DNA from: Tuwongella immobilis
Lineage (GTDB): Bacteria; Planctomycetota; Planctomycetia; Gemmatales; Gemmataceae
Direction: 5' to 3'
Length of the DNA stretch: 64,000 nt
NCBI RefSeq assembly: GCF_901538355.1
Contig: NZ_LR593887.1
Span: 6,424,920-6,488,919 of the forward strand
Below are positions 52,610 to 61,558 of this stretch, one piece after another (within the stretch, counting starts at the first letter, position 1; each line of letters begins with the position of its first letter). The notes below the pieces were generated by a model that saw nothing but the letters and a program-made list of their open reading frames with translations, ran no database searches and was not told the origin of the DNA. Made by a program: the position numbers and the translations under genes.

Positions 52610-55600
52610 ATGGCCATCAATGTGGACTGTCCCGGGTGCGGCAAGGAACTGGCCGTCCCGGAGAATGTGCGCGGCAAGAAGATCCGCTGCACCAACTGCG
52701 AAACCATCTTTGTCGTTCCAATGCCCAAGTCACCATCCCGTACCCGCTCCGAAGCGGCGGATGACGACGACGACGCACCCAAGCGCAAACCTGGCACCAG
52801 CAAAACCAGCGTTCGCGCGCGGTTGGATGAACTCTCTGCCAGCTCGTCCAATCGACGCAAGAAACAGCGTGATGATGACGACGATTTTGACGATGAAGAA
52901 GTCGAAGTCGGCAGCCGACGATCGGCCCGGGACCGCGAAAATCCAATGATGGCCCAATTGATGATTGGTGGCGGGGCCGCCGTCATTCTCATCGTTGGCG
53001 TGGTGATCTTTTTCTTGACCGGCTCGAAGTCGAAGCCGCAAGATCCCGCATTTGCGCAAAACAATCCGAATTTCCCGCAACCGAACTTTCCACAGCCGAA
53101 CTTCCCACAACCGAATTTCCCGCAACCGAATTTCCCGCAACCCAATATTCCCGAGCCGAATTTCCCGGCGATTCCGGAACGCAAAATCCCCGAGATGCCG
53201 CAGCCGGAGATGAATCCAGCGGATGTTCTGAATGGCTTTCCGCCCGATGTCCGCGATCAGATGCTCAAAGACATGCCGCCGGAACTGCGGAAGAATTTTG
53301 AAAATCAGTTGAAGAACGGCAAAAACACGCCGCCGGCTCCGCGTCCCAATCGTCCGAACAATCCGCTGCTGCCTCCCGACCCGTTCGGTGGCAACGCCAA
53401 GGAAAATATCGACCTGACCGATTGGGTGGTGACTGCCGACCCGACCACCACGAAGGTGGACCTGCCCGAGAAGATGCCAAGCATTGCCGCCCCGATTCCC
53501 AGTTCGGGCAATGTCCTCTTCCCCGGTAGCCCCAGCCCGTTCTTCGTCACGGGCACCCTCCGCACCTTCGGGAACAGCCCAACCAGCATCGGCGTCTGGG
53601 ACATTCGGACGGGCAAACTCGCGGGCCGACTCGACGGCAAACTCGAACTCGACGAACCCGCCGCCATCAGTCCTGATGGCAAAATGATCGCGGCCAAAGC
53701 CGGCGGCTTCACCGGCAAATTCGTCGATGTCTACGATTTCAAAGCGAAGAAAGGGATCCGTCGAATTGAATTTGACGGCAACTGGGGCCCCGAGTGGGTC
53801 GAATTCGCCAACGATAACAAGGCCGTCGCAACCGTTCACAACGGCAAAGAGGGTCGCGTGCTGGATGTTTGGTCGATCGAAACCGGCGACCTGCTCCATT
53901 CGATCAACCTGAAGGAAATCAATTTCACCAAAGAACATGCCGCCATGAGCCCCGGCCATCGCTATGTCGCCACGGCGGATGACAAACGGCTCATCATTCT
54001 CGATCTCAAAGAAGGCAAAGTCGCGGGCGTCAAACCCTTCCCGCTGATCGGCGAACAAGGATTTGGCAATCGGATGGAATGTCAAGGAATCGCCTGGTCC
54101 GAAGATGGCAAAGAAATCACCGTCGCGCTGGGCAATCGCTTCGCCCGCGAAGGCGGCTGGCATCTGGCCGTCTGGGATGTCGTGAAGGGGGATGAACTCA
54201 CGACCGTCGATATTTCGGACACCGAACTGAAGAATTTCTTCCAGAATTACAAAGGTCCGGGAGTGGAATATCTGCCCAAGGGGAACGGTTGGCTGTTGAA
54301 CGGCCAATACGTTGTCGATCGCGAAAGTGGAGCGATTGTTGAGAAGCTGTTCTTTGCACCCAACGATCATAACCCCGCTCAGCGACGGCTGTTAGCCAAC
54401 GGTGTCATCCTCACCGCCGAAGGCGATCACAGCGCCCGCCGCATGATGGGCCGACAATTGGATATGAAGAAGATCGACACCGCAACAGCTGCGGCCAAGG
54501 CCGGACAAAAGGAACTGGGCGATGCCAAGCCGGGCGATTTAGCCGGTGCCAAGTCGATGCCTGCCAAGGCTGGTGCCTGGACGCTCAATCTGCGGGAACC
54601 GAAACTCGCTCGGGCGTTCTCGGGTGTGCCGCTCAAATCCAAGGCGGCGGAAATCATCGGCTTGTACTTCGCGCGGCCGGAGCGGGCCCAAGCGGTCTGC
54701 ATCAGCGTCGGCGAACTCCAACAGCCGTACATCCACAAGGCGATTCGTGTGGATCGCTTCGATCTCAGTTCGCGCAAGCTGCTCAACAGTTTCGAGATTC
54801 CTGGCCCGGCTAAATCGATCAAACTGCCGTTCCAAGCTGTCGCCGATTTCAGCGATGAAGGGTCGGTCGTGGCATTCCGGCATCCGCAAACGCTCTCCCG
54901 TGTCGATCTGTTTACCAGTGCGGATGGGAAGCATTTGCTCGGCCTAACTCCTTATGCTGCCGATCGTTCCGATGTGGAATGGGTCGGCCTGATTGGTGAC
55001 AAGCAGTTGCTCACGCTCGGCACCAACGGCAAACTCATCTCTTGGGACACAACCACCGCCAAGGCCACGTTCCAATGCGGCGGCAACTATCAACAGCCGT
55101 TGATTTTCAGTCCTTCGAAGAAATGTTTGGCCGCGTACAACAGTCATGGCATCGACTTCATCGATACCGCAACCGGCGAAATCAAAGGTGCCGTCGAACT
55201 GCCTGCGGGGAATTTCGTGCCGGTGCCCAATTCGTTCCCCGGTCAGAATGCCAATCGTCAGGTGGTTGGCGCATTCGATCTGGAAGGGGCCCGTTTCGCC
55301 GCAGTCGTCCCCACAACAGAGAAGCAGATTGTGGCTCTGTTCGACCTGCGAGACGGCAGCAAAACCAAACAATTCGAGACCGATGCCACCGACACCACCT
55401 ATTTGCAGTGGACATCCAGCGGATTCCTGCTGCAAAACGGCCGCTCGGTGATTGATCCGCATCATGAGTGCATCGTCTGGAACTATGACAATCCTTGGAA
55501 ATATCCTCTGGCGCGGACCTCGCCGGATGGCCGTCAGTGGGTGGCGGTTGGTGTCAATGCCGGGCCGAACCAAGAACAGGTGACGTTCAGCGGGATGGAA

Positions 55601-56233
55601 TTGCCGGACGCTCAACTGGCCGCGAATTTGAACGCCTCGCACCAGCCGGATGTGGAGAAACTGCTAGGCAAAGGTGCGGTCATCAGCGTTCAAGTCAACG
55701 CGCCTGGCCCAGCGAAAGCGGGTGCGAACTACGCGGGAGAAATCGCGCAAGCGATGTCGCAAGCCCTTCGTGCGCGAGGGTATGAGGTGCAAGCGAATGC
55801 GGCCATGAAGATGGTCGTCCAAGCGAGCGAAAGCCCCACGGGCGAAACCGCGACCATCTACGAAGTCACCGACCGTTCGCCGTTCGGTGGCCCGCGCTTC
55901 TTCCGACCGCCGATTCCGTTTGGCGGACCGCTCGGCAATCGTCCGCCGGACGGCAAGGCAGTTGCCACGATCAGTCTGCCGAAAGTCGATTCGTCGGTGC
56001 GGATCACCGATGCCGCCGGGCAAGTGGTGTACGAGAATAAGCAAGTTCTCAAGTACGGTGACACCTTCACCCGCGATTTCAAGAACGGTGAGGATTACGC
56101 CACCGCGCTTTCAGGCGATGTCTGGGGGTTCTTCCGCGGGCACGTCACGAATTTGCGCATCCCAACGCTGGTACTTCGACAACGTGGGACGATTCTGAAT
56201 CTGCCCGGCCAATCCGCGCTGCCCAGCCGTTGA
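52610..56233 (+). CDS. Large zinc-ribbon, transmembrane, propeller-type protein
   Basis: A 1207-residue protein; ATG 52610 after AGGGAG. N-terminal zinc ribbon (~1-37): CPGCGKEL then CTNCETIFVVP. A charged Arg/Asp-rich region leads to one transmembrane helix (~121-141, MIGGGAAVILIVGVVIFFLTG). Next is a pentapeptide-type tandem array of NFPQP (~154-185). The bulk (~285-1010) has beta-propeller-like repeats (GVWDIRTGKLAGRL, LDVWSIETGDLLHSI, SWDTTTAKATFQ). The C-terminal ~180 residues form a separate mixed domain. This architecture, zinc ribbon plus WD40-like blades, is frequent in Gemmataceae. The role is unknown. A 5' leader hairpin (GGGTTGA/TCAACCC, 52558-52581) precedes it. Confidence 0.75.
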   Translation: MAINVDCPGCGKELAVPENVRGKKIRCTNCETIFVVPMPKSPSRTRSEAADDDDDAPKRKPGTSKTSVRARLDELSASSSNRRKKQRDDDDDFDDEEVEVGSRRSARDRENPMMAQLMIGGGAAVILIVGVVIFFLTGSKSKPQDPAFAQNNPNFPQPNFPQPNFPQPNFPQPNFPQPNIPEPNFPAIPERKIPEMPQPEMNPADVLNGFPPDVRDQMLKDMPPELRKNFENQLKNGKNTPPAPRPNRPNNPLLPPDPFGGNAKENIDLTDWVVTADPTTTKVDLPEKMPSIAAPIPSSGNVLFPGSPSPFFVTGTLRTFGNSPTSIGVWDIRTGKLAGRLDGKLELDEPAAISPDGKMIAAKAGGFTGKFVDVYDFKAKKGIRRIEFDGNWGPEWVEFANDNKAVATVHNGKEGRVLDVWSIETGDLLHSINLKEINFTKEHAAMSPGHRYVATADDKRLIILDLKEGKVAGVKPFPLIGEQGFGNRMECQGIAWSEDGKEITVALGNRFAREGGWHLAVWDVVKGDELTTVDISDTELKNFFQNYKGPGVEYLPKGNGWLLNGQYVVDRESGAIVEKLFFAPNDHNPAQRRLLANGVILTAEGDHSARRMMGRQLDMKKIDTATAAAKAGQKELGDAKPGDLAGAKSMPAKAGAWTLNLREPKLARAFSGVPLKSKAAEIIGLYFARPERAQAVCISVGELQQPYIHKAIRVDRFDLSSRKLLNSFEIPGPAKSIKLPFQAVADFSDEGSVVAFRHPQTLSRVDLFTSADGKHLLGLTPYAADRSDVEWVGLIGDKQLLTLGTNGKLISWDTTTAKATFQCGGNYQQPLIFSPSKKCLAAYNSHGIDFIDTATGEIKGAVELPAGNFVPVPNSFPGQNANRQVVGAFDLEGARFAAVVPTTEKQIVALFDLRDGSKTKQFETDATDTTYLQWTSSGFLLQNGRSVIDPHHECIVWNYDNPWKYPLARTSPDGRQWVAVGVNAGPNQEQVTFSGMELPDAQLAANLNASHQPDVEKLLGKGAVISVQVNAPGPAKAGANYAGEIAQAMSQALRARGYEVQANAAMKMVVQASESPTGETATIYEVTDRSPFGGPRFFRPPIPFGGPLGNRPPDGKAVATISLPKVDSSVRITDAAGQVVYENKQVLKYGDTFTRDFKNGEDYATALSGDVWGFFRGHVTNLRIPTLVLRQRGTILNLPGQSALPSR

Positions 56234-56250
56234 TTGCCGCCGGAAGCGCC

Positions 56251-56292
56251 GACGGCCCCGGAATTGGTCTCACGACTGATTCCGGGGCCGTC
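56251..56292. terminator. Strong bidirectional terminator
   Basis: Perfect 14 bp stem GACGGCCCCGGAAT (56251-56264) / ATTCCGGGGCCGTC (56279-56292), 14-base loop, between two convergent genes (stops at 56233 and 56315). Confidence 0.75.
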
Positions 56293-56314
56293 TCGCATTT
56301 CCATCTCACGCCGA

Positions 56315-59038
56315 TCAGAGCAAACCACGCTCGAAGTTGGCCGCATGCCCATACGGCACATCCTGCCCGGATCGCAGCAGCCGCAGCCGATCCCGCACCT
56401 CAATGGCATCGTACTTGCGGAAAATGAAGTCCGCCCGCACGCGAATCGCTCCCAATTTCATGGATGCCAGCCGACTCGCTAAGCAGAATGCCCCGCGATT
56501 CAGCACAATCGTGCGGCAGTGATAATCCAGCGCCGTCACCTGCTCGCCATGGCTGGAAGTCATCTCCATCGATTCAAAGCGGCAATTCGCCTTGCCGGGA
56601 CAACCACCAATCAGATTCGCATAGGCACACGATTCTGCCATGAACATCGGCGTATCTTGATGCACAATCAGGGTTGCCGCCTCGCGGAATTCGCTCACCA
56701 ACGTGCGAATATTCTTCAACCCATCTTCCGGCGAGAGCGTGAATCGGGAGACGCCCAAATCACGCAACTGCTGTGCTGCCAAGCGGTTAATCACATAGAC
56801 GGACCAATCGGCGGCCAGATCCATCGTGGCGGGCACCCGCTCGGTCGGATTCAGCCCCAGATACGACCACGCCGACCAATTGCCCGCCATCCAGCGATTC
56901 CAACCCGCCGCACGGAACTTTTCAATCTTCGCACGAATGGCCTTCTCTTCCCAGGCCCGTGTGACCGCCGGCAGCGCCAGCCGAATGCGATCGCGGCCCA
57001 CACGTTCGGCCCACAGTTCGAGCTTGCTGGCCAAGGTCGCAGGGTGGTCGCGGGCGATGTCGATGCTGATTTCGTCGAGATCGCTCCAATCATCGGCCGT
57101 CAGTTCATCCAGCATGGTGATGCGATCAACGTGCAGACTCCACCGGGCATCGGTCGGCTGCGGCGCGGCGGCCTTCTGAATCGCCGCCGGAACCGTTGTC
57201 TCGGCAAGGACTTGCTGCGTGCGATGCTTCCAACCGGCGGTCAACTCCGCATCCAACGCCGCACAGAGATCCCGCCGCAGGGCATTCAATTTCGAGACTG
57301 GCACAAACGCCTGCGCCGGATTGTCAAACTGCCAATTCCGCCGCTCGAAACGCGTCTGCCCCAATTTATCGAAGGTGCGATCGACCGCTTCGGCCATCGC
57401 ATTCAGATCCGATGCCGCAACAAACGGTCCCGCAAGGGTTTGCGTCACGGCAATCGAACGCTGCCAATCGGCTTGCGGCTCGGCAAGCGTGGCCGTCACT
57501 GTCAACCCATCCGCTGTCAGCGTCGCCGTCAGGTGAATGGGCACCCGCACCCGAAATTGATCAGGCTTCGGTTTATTGTACCGATATTTCTGCTTCACAT
57601 CCTGCGACGATGAGCAGTAAACCGTTGCGCCAGTTGGAATTACGGGCGGATGCTCCGGCAGGGTCACTTCCACGAGCGCCCCGGCGGGCGACTCCAGCAC
57701 CTCGCGGCGGGTATCGCCACTTCGCCGATCGCGGCTGCGCTCGATGACGACGAGCTTCTCGACCGCAAAGCCAAACGGCCGCCCCTGACTGGGCAGGTCG
57801 ATTTGAATGCCGTCGTGCTTTTGCAGCGGGCGATCGCTGCGGAATCGCACGGTATCCTTGCCAACCCGCTCGACGGTACCAATCTTGGTGCCCCGATGGC
57901 CGACCGTGTCCCGATCCGCAACCTCTTTATCCCGATGGGATTGCATAAACAGCCGCGTCCAGGGTCGGCTAAACACGGTCTGCAAATCCGCTTCGATATT
58001 TGGTCGCTCGGCGGTGTCCAGCGTGCCATCAATCAGACGACGATAATAATCCGTCGTGGTCGCCACATACAGCGGCGATTTCTTCCGGCCTTCGATTTTG
58101 AAGCACGAAACGCCTGCCGCACGCAACGCGGGGAGATGATCCGGCAACGCCAGATCCTTCATCGAAAACGGGAATCCCTGGGACGGGTCGCGGCGGACGG
58201 GGGTGCCGTCGCGCAGTTCCATGGGTGCATTGTCAACGGTGAAGGTATCGCGGCAGGAGTAGTTGCATTTGCCGCGATTCCCACTGCGGCCCGTCGTCTG
58301 CGAGCTGAACAAGCACAAGCCACTATACGAATAACACAGGGCACCGTGGATGAAAACTTCGGTTTCCACGCCGGCGGTGGCGGTGATATCGCGAACTTCC
58401 TCGAAGGTCAGTTCGCGGGCCAGCACCACCCGAGGGAATCCCAACTGTTTGAGCGTTTCCGCGCCGGCTCGATTGTGGACGGCCAACTGCGTGCTTGCGT
58501 GTAACTCCAGATTGGGAAAGTAGTTGCGCACCAATCGATAGACGCCCATATCTTGAATAATCAGGGCATCGACACCGATTTCGGCCAACCCCGCGACGGC
58601 CTCGATGAGTTCCGGCAGTTCGTCTTGGCGGATGAGGGTGTTGATGGTGACAAACACGCGGCGGCGGGGCGTGAGCGCGTGCGCATAGGCGGTGATGGTA
58701 TCGATATCTTCCAGCGAGAAATTTTCGGCTTCGGCGCGGGCGGAAAATTTCTTCATGCCCAGAAAAATCGCGTCGGCCCCGAAATGGAAGGCGGCGTAGG
58801 CGGCTTCGATTCCGCCAGCGGGGGCGAGCAATTCGCCGGGGGCCGCAGCGCGGGCGGAGTCCGCGGCCACTTCCGGGAGTTCCAGCGGCATTTCCGGATG
58901 CAGCGGGTTGTAATCGCCTTGGGCTTCCAACGGCTCAGCGGGGGTATAGCCCTGCCATTCGGGGGCGGTCGGTTCCGATGCCGCGACATCCGCAGAATTC
59001 GGGGCGAGTGGCAACGGAATCGTCACAGGATCAGCCAT
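56315..59038 (-). CDS. U32 family protein, RlhA/collagenase-like
   Basis: A 907-residue protein. The U32 domain starts near residue 45: PGELLAPAGGIEAAYAAFHFGADAIFLG. The central landmark is VFIHGALCYSYSGLCLFSSQTTGRSGNRGKCNYSCRD (several cysteines, residues ~235-275), which in family members helps to bind an iron-sulfur-like or metal site. A DUF3656-type domain follows, and a cysteine-rich C-terminal block has ANLIGGCPGKANCRFESM. Homologues include RlhA, involved in hydroxylation of 23S rRNA C2501, and proteins annotated as collagenases. RNA modification is the likelier role; it is longer than E. coli RlhA (~650). The Pro-rich N-terminus is unusual. Confidence 0.85.
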   Translation of the reverse strand: MADPVTIPLPLAPNSADVAASEPTAPEWQGYTPAEPLEAQGDYNPLHPEMPLELPEVAADSARAAAPGELLAPAGGIEAAYAAFHFGADAIFLGMKKFSARAEAENFSLEDIDTITAYAHALTPRRRVFVTINTLIRQDELPELIEAVAGLAEIGVDALIIQDMGVYRLVRNYFPNLELHASTQLAVHNRAGAETLKQLGFPRVVLARELTFEEVRDITATAGVETEVFIHGALCYSYSGLCLFSSQTTGRSGNRGKCNYSCRDTFTVDNAPMELRDGTPVRRDPSQGFPFSMKDLALPDHLPALRAAGVSCFKIEGRKKSPLYVATTTDYYRRLIDGTLDTAERPNIEADLQTVFSRPWTRLFMQSHRDKEVADRDTVGHRGTKIGTVERVGKDTVRFRSDRPLQKHDGIQIDLPSQGRPFGFAVEKLVVIERSRDRRSGDTRREVLESPAGALVEVTLPEHPPVIPTGATVYCSSSQDVKQKYRYNKPKPDQFRVRVPIHLTATLTADGLTVTATLAEPQADWQRSIAVTQTLAGPFVAASDLNAMAEAVDRTFDKLGQTRFERRNWQFDNPAQAFVPVSKLNALRRDLCAALDAELTAGWKHRTQQVLAETTVPAAIQKAAAPQPTDARWSLHVDRITMLDELTADDWSDLDEISIDIARDHPATLASKLELWAERVGRDRIRLALPAVTRAWEEKAIRAKIEKFRAAGWNRWMAGNWSAWSYLGLNPTERVPATMDLAADWSVYVINRLAAQQLRDLGVSRFTLSPEDGLKNIRTLVSEFREAATLIVHQDTPMFMAESCAYANLIGGCPGKANCRFESMEMTSSHGEQVTALDYHCRTIVLNRGAFCLASRLASMKLGAIRVRADFIFRKYDAIEVRDRLRLLRSGQDVPYGHAANFERGLL

Positions 59039-59191
59039 AGTGCAAGCGACTCAACGGAGAATAATCAGCGGGGGCATCTCACGGCACCAAGAACCGATTA
59101 TTGTAAGCCGATCGCGTTCATTTGGGTAGATACCCGAAGGCGGATTCAGGACACGCCGGGGCGAATCGGGGCGGATGGGAGCGGATTCGGG

Positions 59192-61519
59192 TCACTCCCG
59201 GGCAGATTGATCCCATTCGATCTGCGAGGGGGGCAGCTCGATTTGATCCGGTTCGGCCTGATCGCGGAACTCCGACTGCGTGACCGTCAAGCGAGCATCG
59301 CCGGTGGCACGAATCGCACGCCGATTGTGCAGAATCTGACAGCGTTCGAGTACCACCGTTGCGGGTTTCGCGGAGGACTCGTTGGGCGGGATTTCGGCAG
59401 GCAGGGCGAGCATCGCCACGGCCGTGGAGCGCATCCCAGTCAACTGACATTTGCGGAGCAGCACATTCGCCCCGTTGCTGACCCGCAGCCCATCTCCGGA
59501 CGAATCGCGGAGCTGGCAATTGGTCAACCACAGATGCATTTTTCCCGAGGTGTGAACGAGCGCATGCCCATTCGCGGTGCGGGCCCAATCGCAACGATCG
59601 GCAATGAGGTGGGCATCGTTCACGGAGATGAGCGCGGCCCCGGAATCGGCCAAATGCACCTGGACCAACTCGGCTTTGCACCCCGATTGAAGCCGCAACG
59701 CGGAATCGCTGGTCTGGATGATTTCGCCAAACTGAAGCTGAATCCGGGCCTGTTGCTCGCCAACCAATCCCGGTCCATTCCAATTGCCCAAAATCCGCGA
59801 ATGATGCCAATGCAAATTCGCCTGCTCGCCTCGGACGCGGATCACCGGGGCCGATGGTGAGGGCTGACTGCGATTTCCGCGCACCAGCGAGCAGCCTTCC
59901 AAGGTGGTGGTGCCGTCATCGATCTGGATGCAGGTGCCGCGTAAACCACGCAGCGACAAATCGCGCAGCAGCACCATCTTGCCACGCGAGCGAATGCCAA
60001 TTTCGCCAGTCAATTCCAGTCGCACCGTCCCCGGCGACGCCGCCACCAGCGAAATCGAGCGGTCGATTTGCAATTCGGATTCGGAATAGTGGCCCGGCTC
60101 GATGCGGATGGTCGTATCATCCGGCGCATCCGCCAGCGCATCCCGAATCCGCGCGTACTGCCCCGCTTGATTGCCCACAATTCGGATCGTCGCAGTCGCA
60201 GTCGCCGATTGATTCATGCCTATTTGCGGATTCGGGGGCGGATTCGACTGCGACTTGGGGGTCACCTTCGGTCGCTCGGCCCGTGATGGCGATTCCCCCG
60301 CAACGGGCGACGTGGAGATTGGGCGGTGCCATTCCTGGGCGAGTCCCAGACCGATGCCGATTCCGGTGCCCAACAAGGCCGTGCCGCCCAACACCACTGG
60401 CCACGCCCATCGCCCCCGGAATCGCGGATTCGGTGGAATGGGAGATTGCGAATCGAGACATTGTTCGAGTTCGGTTGCCACGGCCAGCCGCTCGGTACCG
60501 CGTTCCGCCGGGGATTTGGCCAGCAAGCGTTGCAGCAAGTTCGCCAGCTTCGCGGGCAGATCCGGGCGCAGTGTCCGCAGATCCGGCGGCGGCGCATGCA
60601 CGATTCGCTCCACCGATTGCGACCAATCCAACGACTCTTCCAAGACGCCAAATAGCGACCGTCCGGTCAACAAATGCACCGCTGTGGCGGCGAGCGCGTA
60701 CCAATCGGCGGCGGGGCCCACCAAATGCGGCGATTGAATTTGCTCGGGCGGCAGATACGCGAGCGTTCCCCCCATCGTCGCGCTGGGTGCGATGTCGCGA
60801 TCGGGAAAAGGCTCCACTTGCCGGCACCAGGCGACGCCAAAATCGATGAGTTTCACGCCCAACGTCGGGTGAATCAGCAGATTCATCGGGTTGATGTCGC
60901 GATGGATGATCCCCTGCTGATGGCAGTGGTGCAATGCAGTCGCCGCCTCCACCAGCCACCGCACGACTTGGTTGACCGGCAAGGGGTGATGCCGTCGCCA
61001 GCGAGTCAGCAACCGCTCGCCGGGAATCCATTCCAACACCAGGAACGGGAATCCATCCAGTTCGTCGCTGTCCATAATCTGCACAAGATGCGGATGATGC
61101 AACCGCCCGAGAATTTGTCCTTCACGGATCATCCGTTGAACCAATCGGGGGCTTCCGCGATGCTCAGGCCGCAACACTTTCACGGCGACGGTTGCCCCCG
61201 ATTGCCGATGCACAGCCTCGAAGACAATCCCCACCGCCCCGATTGCCACCTGTCGCACCAGGCGATAGCGAGGATGCCTGCGAAAGGCGCTGGGAAGTGC
61301 GGTGGCGATTCCTCCCAGCGGATCGCAGGCATCGGCGAGTTTTTTCACAAACCCATCATTGGGCAAGGTTTGCAACTGACTCATGCACTGCGGGCAACCC
61401 TCCAAGTGGGCGGCGATCCACTCGGCCTCGGTCAAGGAAACGGTGCCTTGGGAGAACGCCGCGAGTTGCTCCCATTCGGGATGCTCGGCAATCTCGCGCA
61501 TCGGGGCAAACTGAGCCAT
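59192..61519 (-). CDS. Zinc-finger Ser/Thr kinase with beta-helix ectodomain
   Basis: A 775-residue protein; ATG 61519 (AGGAG 7 bases upstream). The N-terminus has an anti-sigma-type zinc site HLEGCPQC (H38, C42, C45). The kinase domain (~82-350) has VAVKVLR, HRDINPMNLL, DFGVAW and GTLAYLPPEQ. The usual Lys of HRDxKPxN is Asn here and the glycine loop is reduced (AIGAVGIVFEA), so activity is uncertain. One transmembrane helix (~375-397) follows, then a right-handed beta-helix ectodomain (~440-760). It resembles pectate-lyase-type repeats with LVRGNRSQPS, RIQLQFGEIIQTSDSALRLQSGC and related rungs. A receptor kinase for carbohydrate or wall polymer is plausible. Confidence 0.75.
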   Translation of the reverse strand: MAQFAPMREIAEHPEWEQLAAFSQGTVSLTEAEWIAAHLEGCPQCMSQLQTLPNDGFVKKLADACDPLGGIATALPSAFRRHPRYRLVRQVAIGAVGIVFEAVHRQSGATVAVKVLRPEHRGSPRLVQRMIREGQILGRLHHPHLVQIMDSDELDGFPFLVLEWIPGERLLTRWRRHHPLPVNQVVRWLVEAATALHHCHQQGIIHRDINPMNLLIHPTLGVKLIDFGVAWCRQVEPFPDRDIAPSATMGGTLAYLPPEQIQSPHLVGPAADWYALAATAVHLLTGRSLFGVLEESLDWSQSVERIVHAPPPDLRTLRPDLPAKLANLLQRLLAKSPAERGTERLAVATELEQCLDSQSPIPPNPRFRGRWAWPVVLGGTALLGTGIGIGLGLAQEWHRPISTSPVAGESPSRAERPKVTPKSQSNPPPNPQIGMNQSATATATIRIVGNQAGQYARIRDALADAPDDTTIRIEPGHYSESELQIDRSISLVAASPGTVRLELTGEIGIRSRGKMVLLRDLSLRGLRGTCIQIDDGTTTLEGCSLVRGNRSQPSPSAPVIRVRGEQANLHWHHSRILGNWNGPGLVGEQQARIQLQFGEIIQTSDSALRLQSGCKAELVQVHLADSGAALISVNDAHLIADRCDWARTANGHALVHTSGKMHLWLTNCQLRDSSGDGLRVSNGANVLLRKCQLTGMRSTAVAMLALPAEIPPNESSAKPATVVLERCQILHNRRAIRATGDARLTVTQSEFRDQAEPDQIELPPSQIEWDQSARE

Positions 61520-61558
61520 GGCTATGCTCCTGGCACCGCTCCTGCGAATCCGAATCGA

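Noticed and set aside
53066-53165. Short tandem repeats resembling a CRISPR-like array
   Set aside because: The units are 15 bases without spacers and lie in frame in a coding gene, so they are protein repeats, not a CRISPR array.
52730-54370. 546-codon leftward frame opposite the zinc-ribbon protein
   Set aside because: A mirror of the NFPQP repeats (REIRLRE units), rich in Arg/Phe/Asp, so an artefact of the repeats on the other strand.
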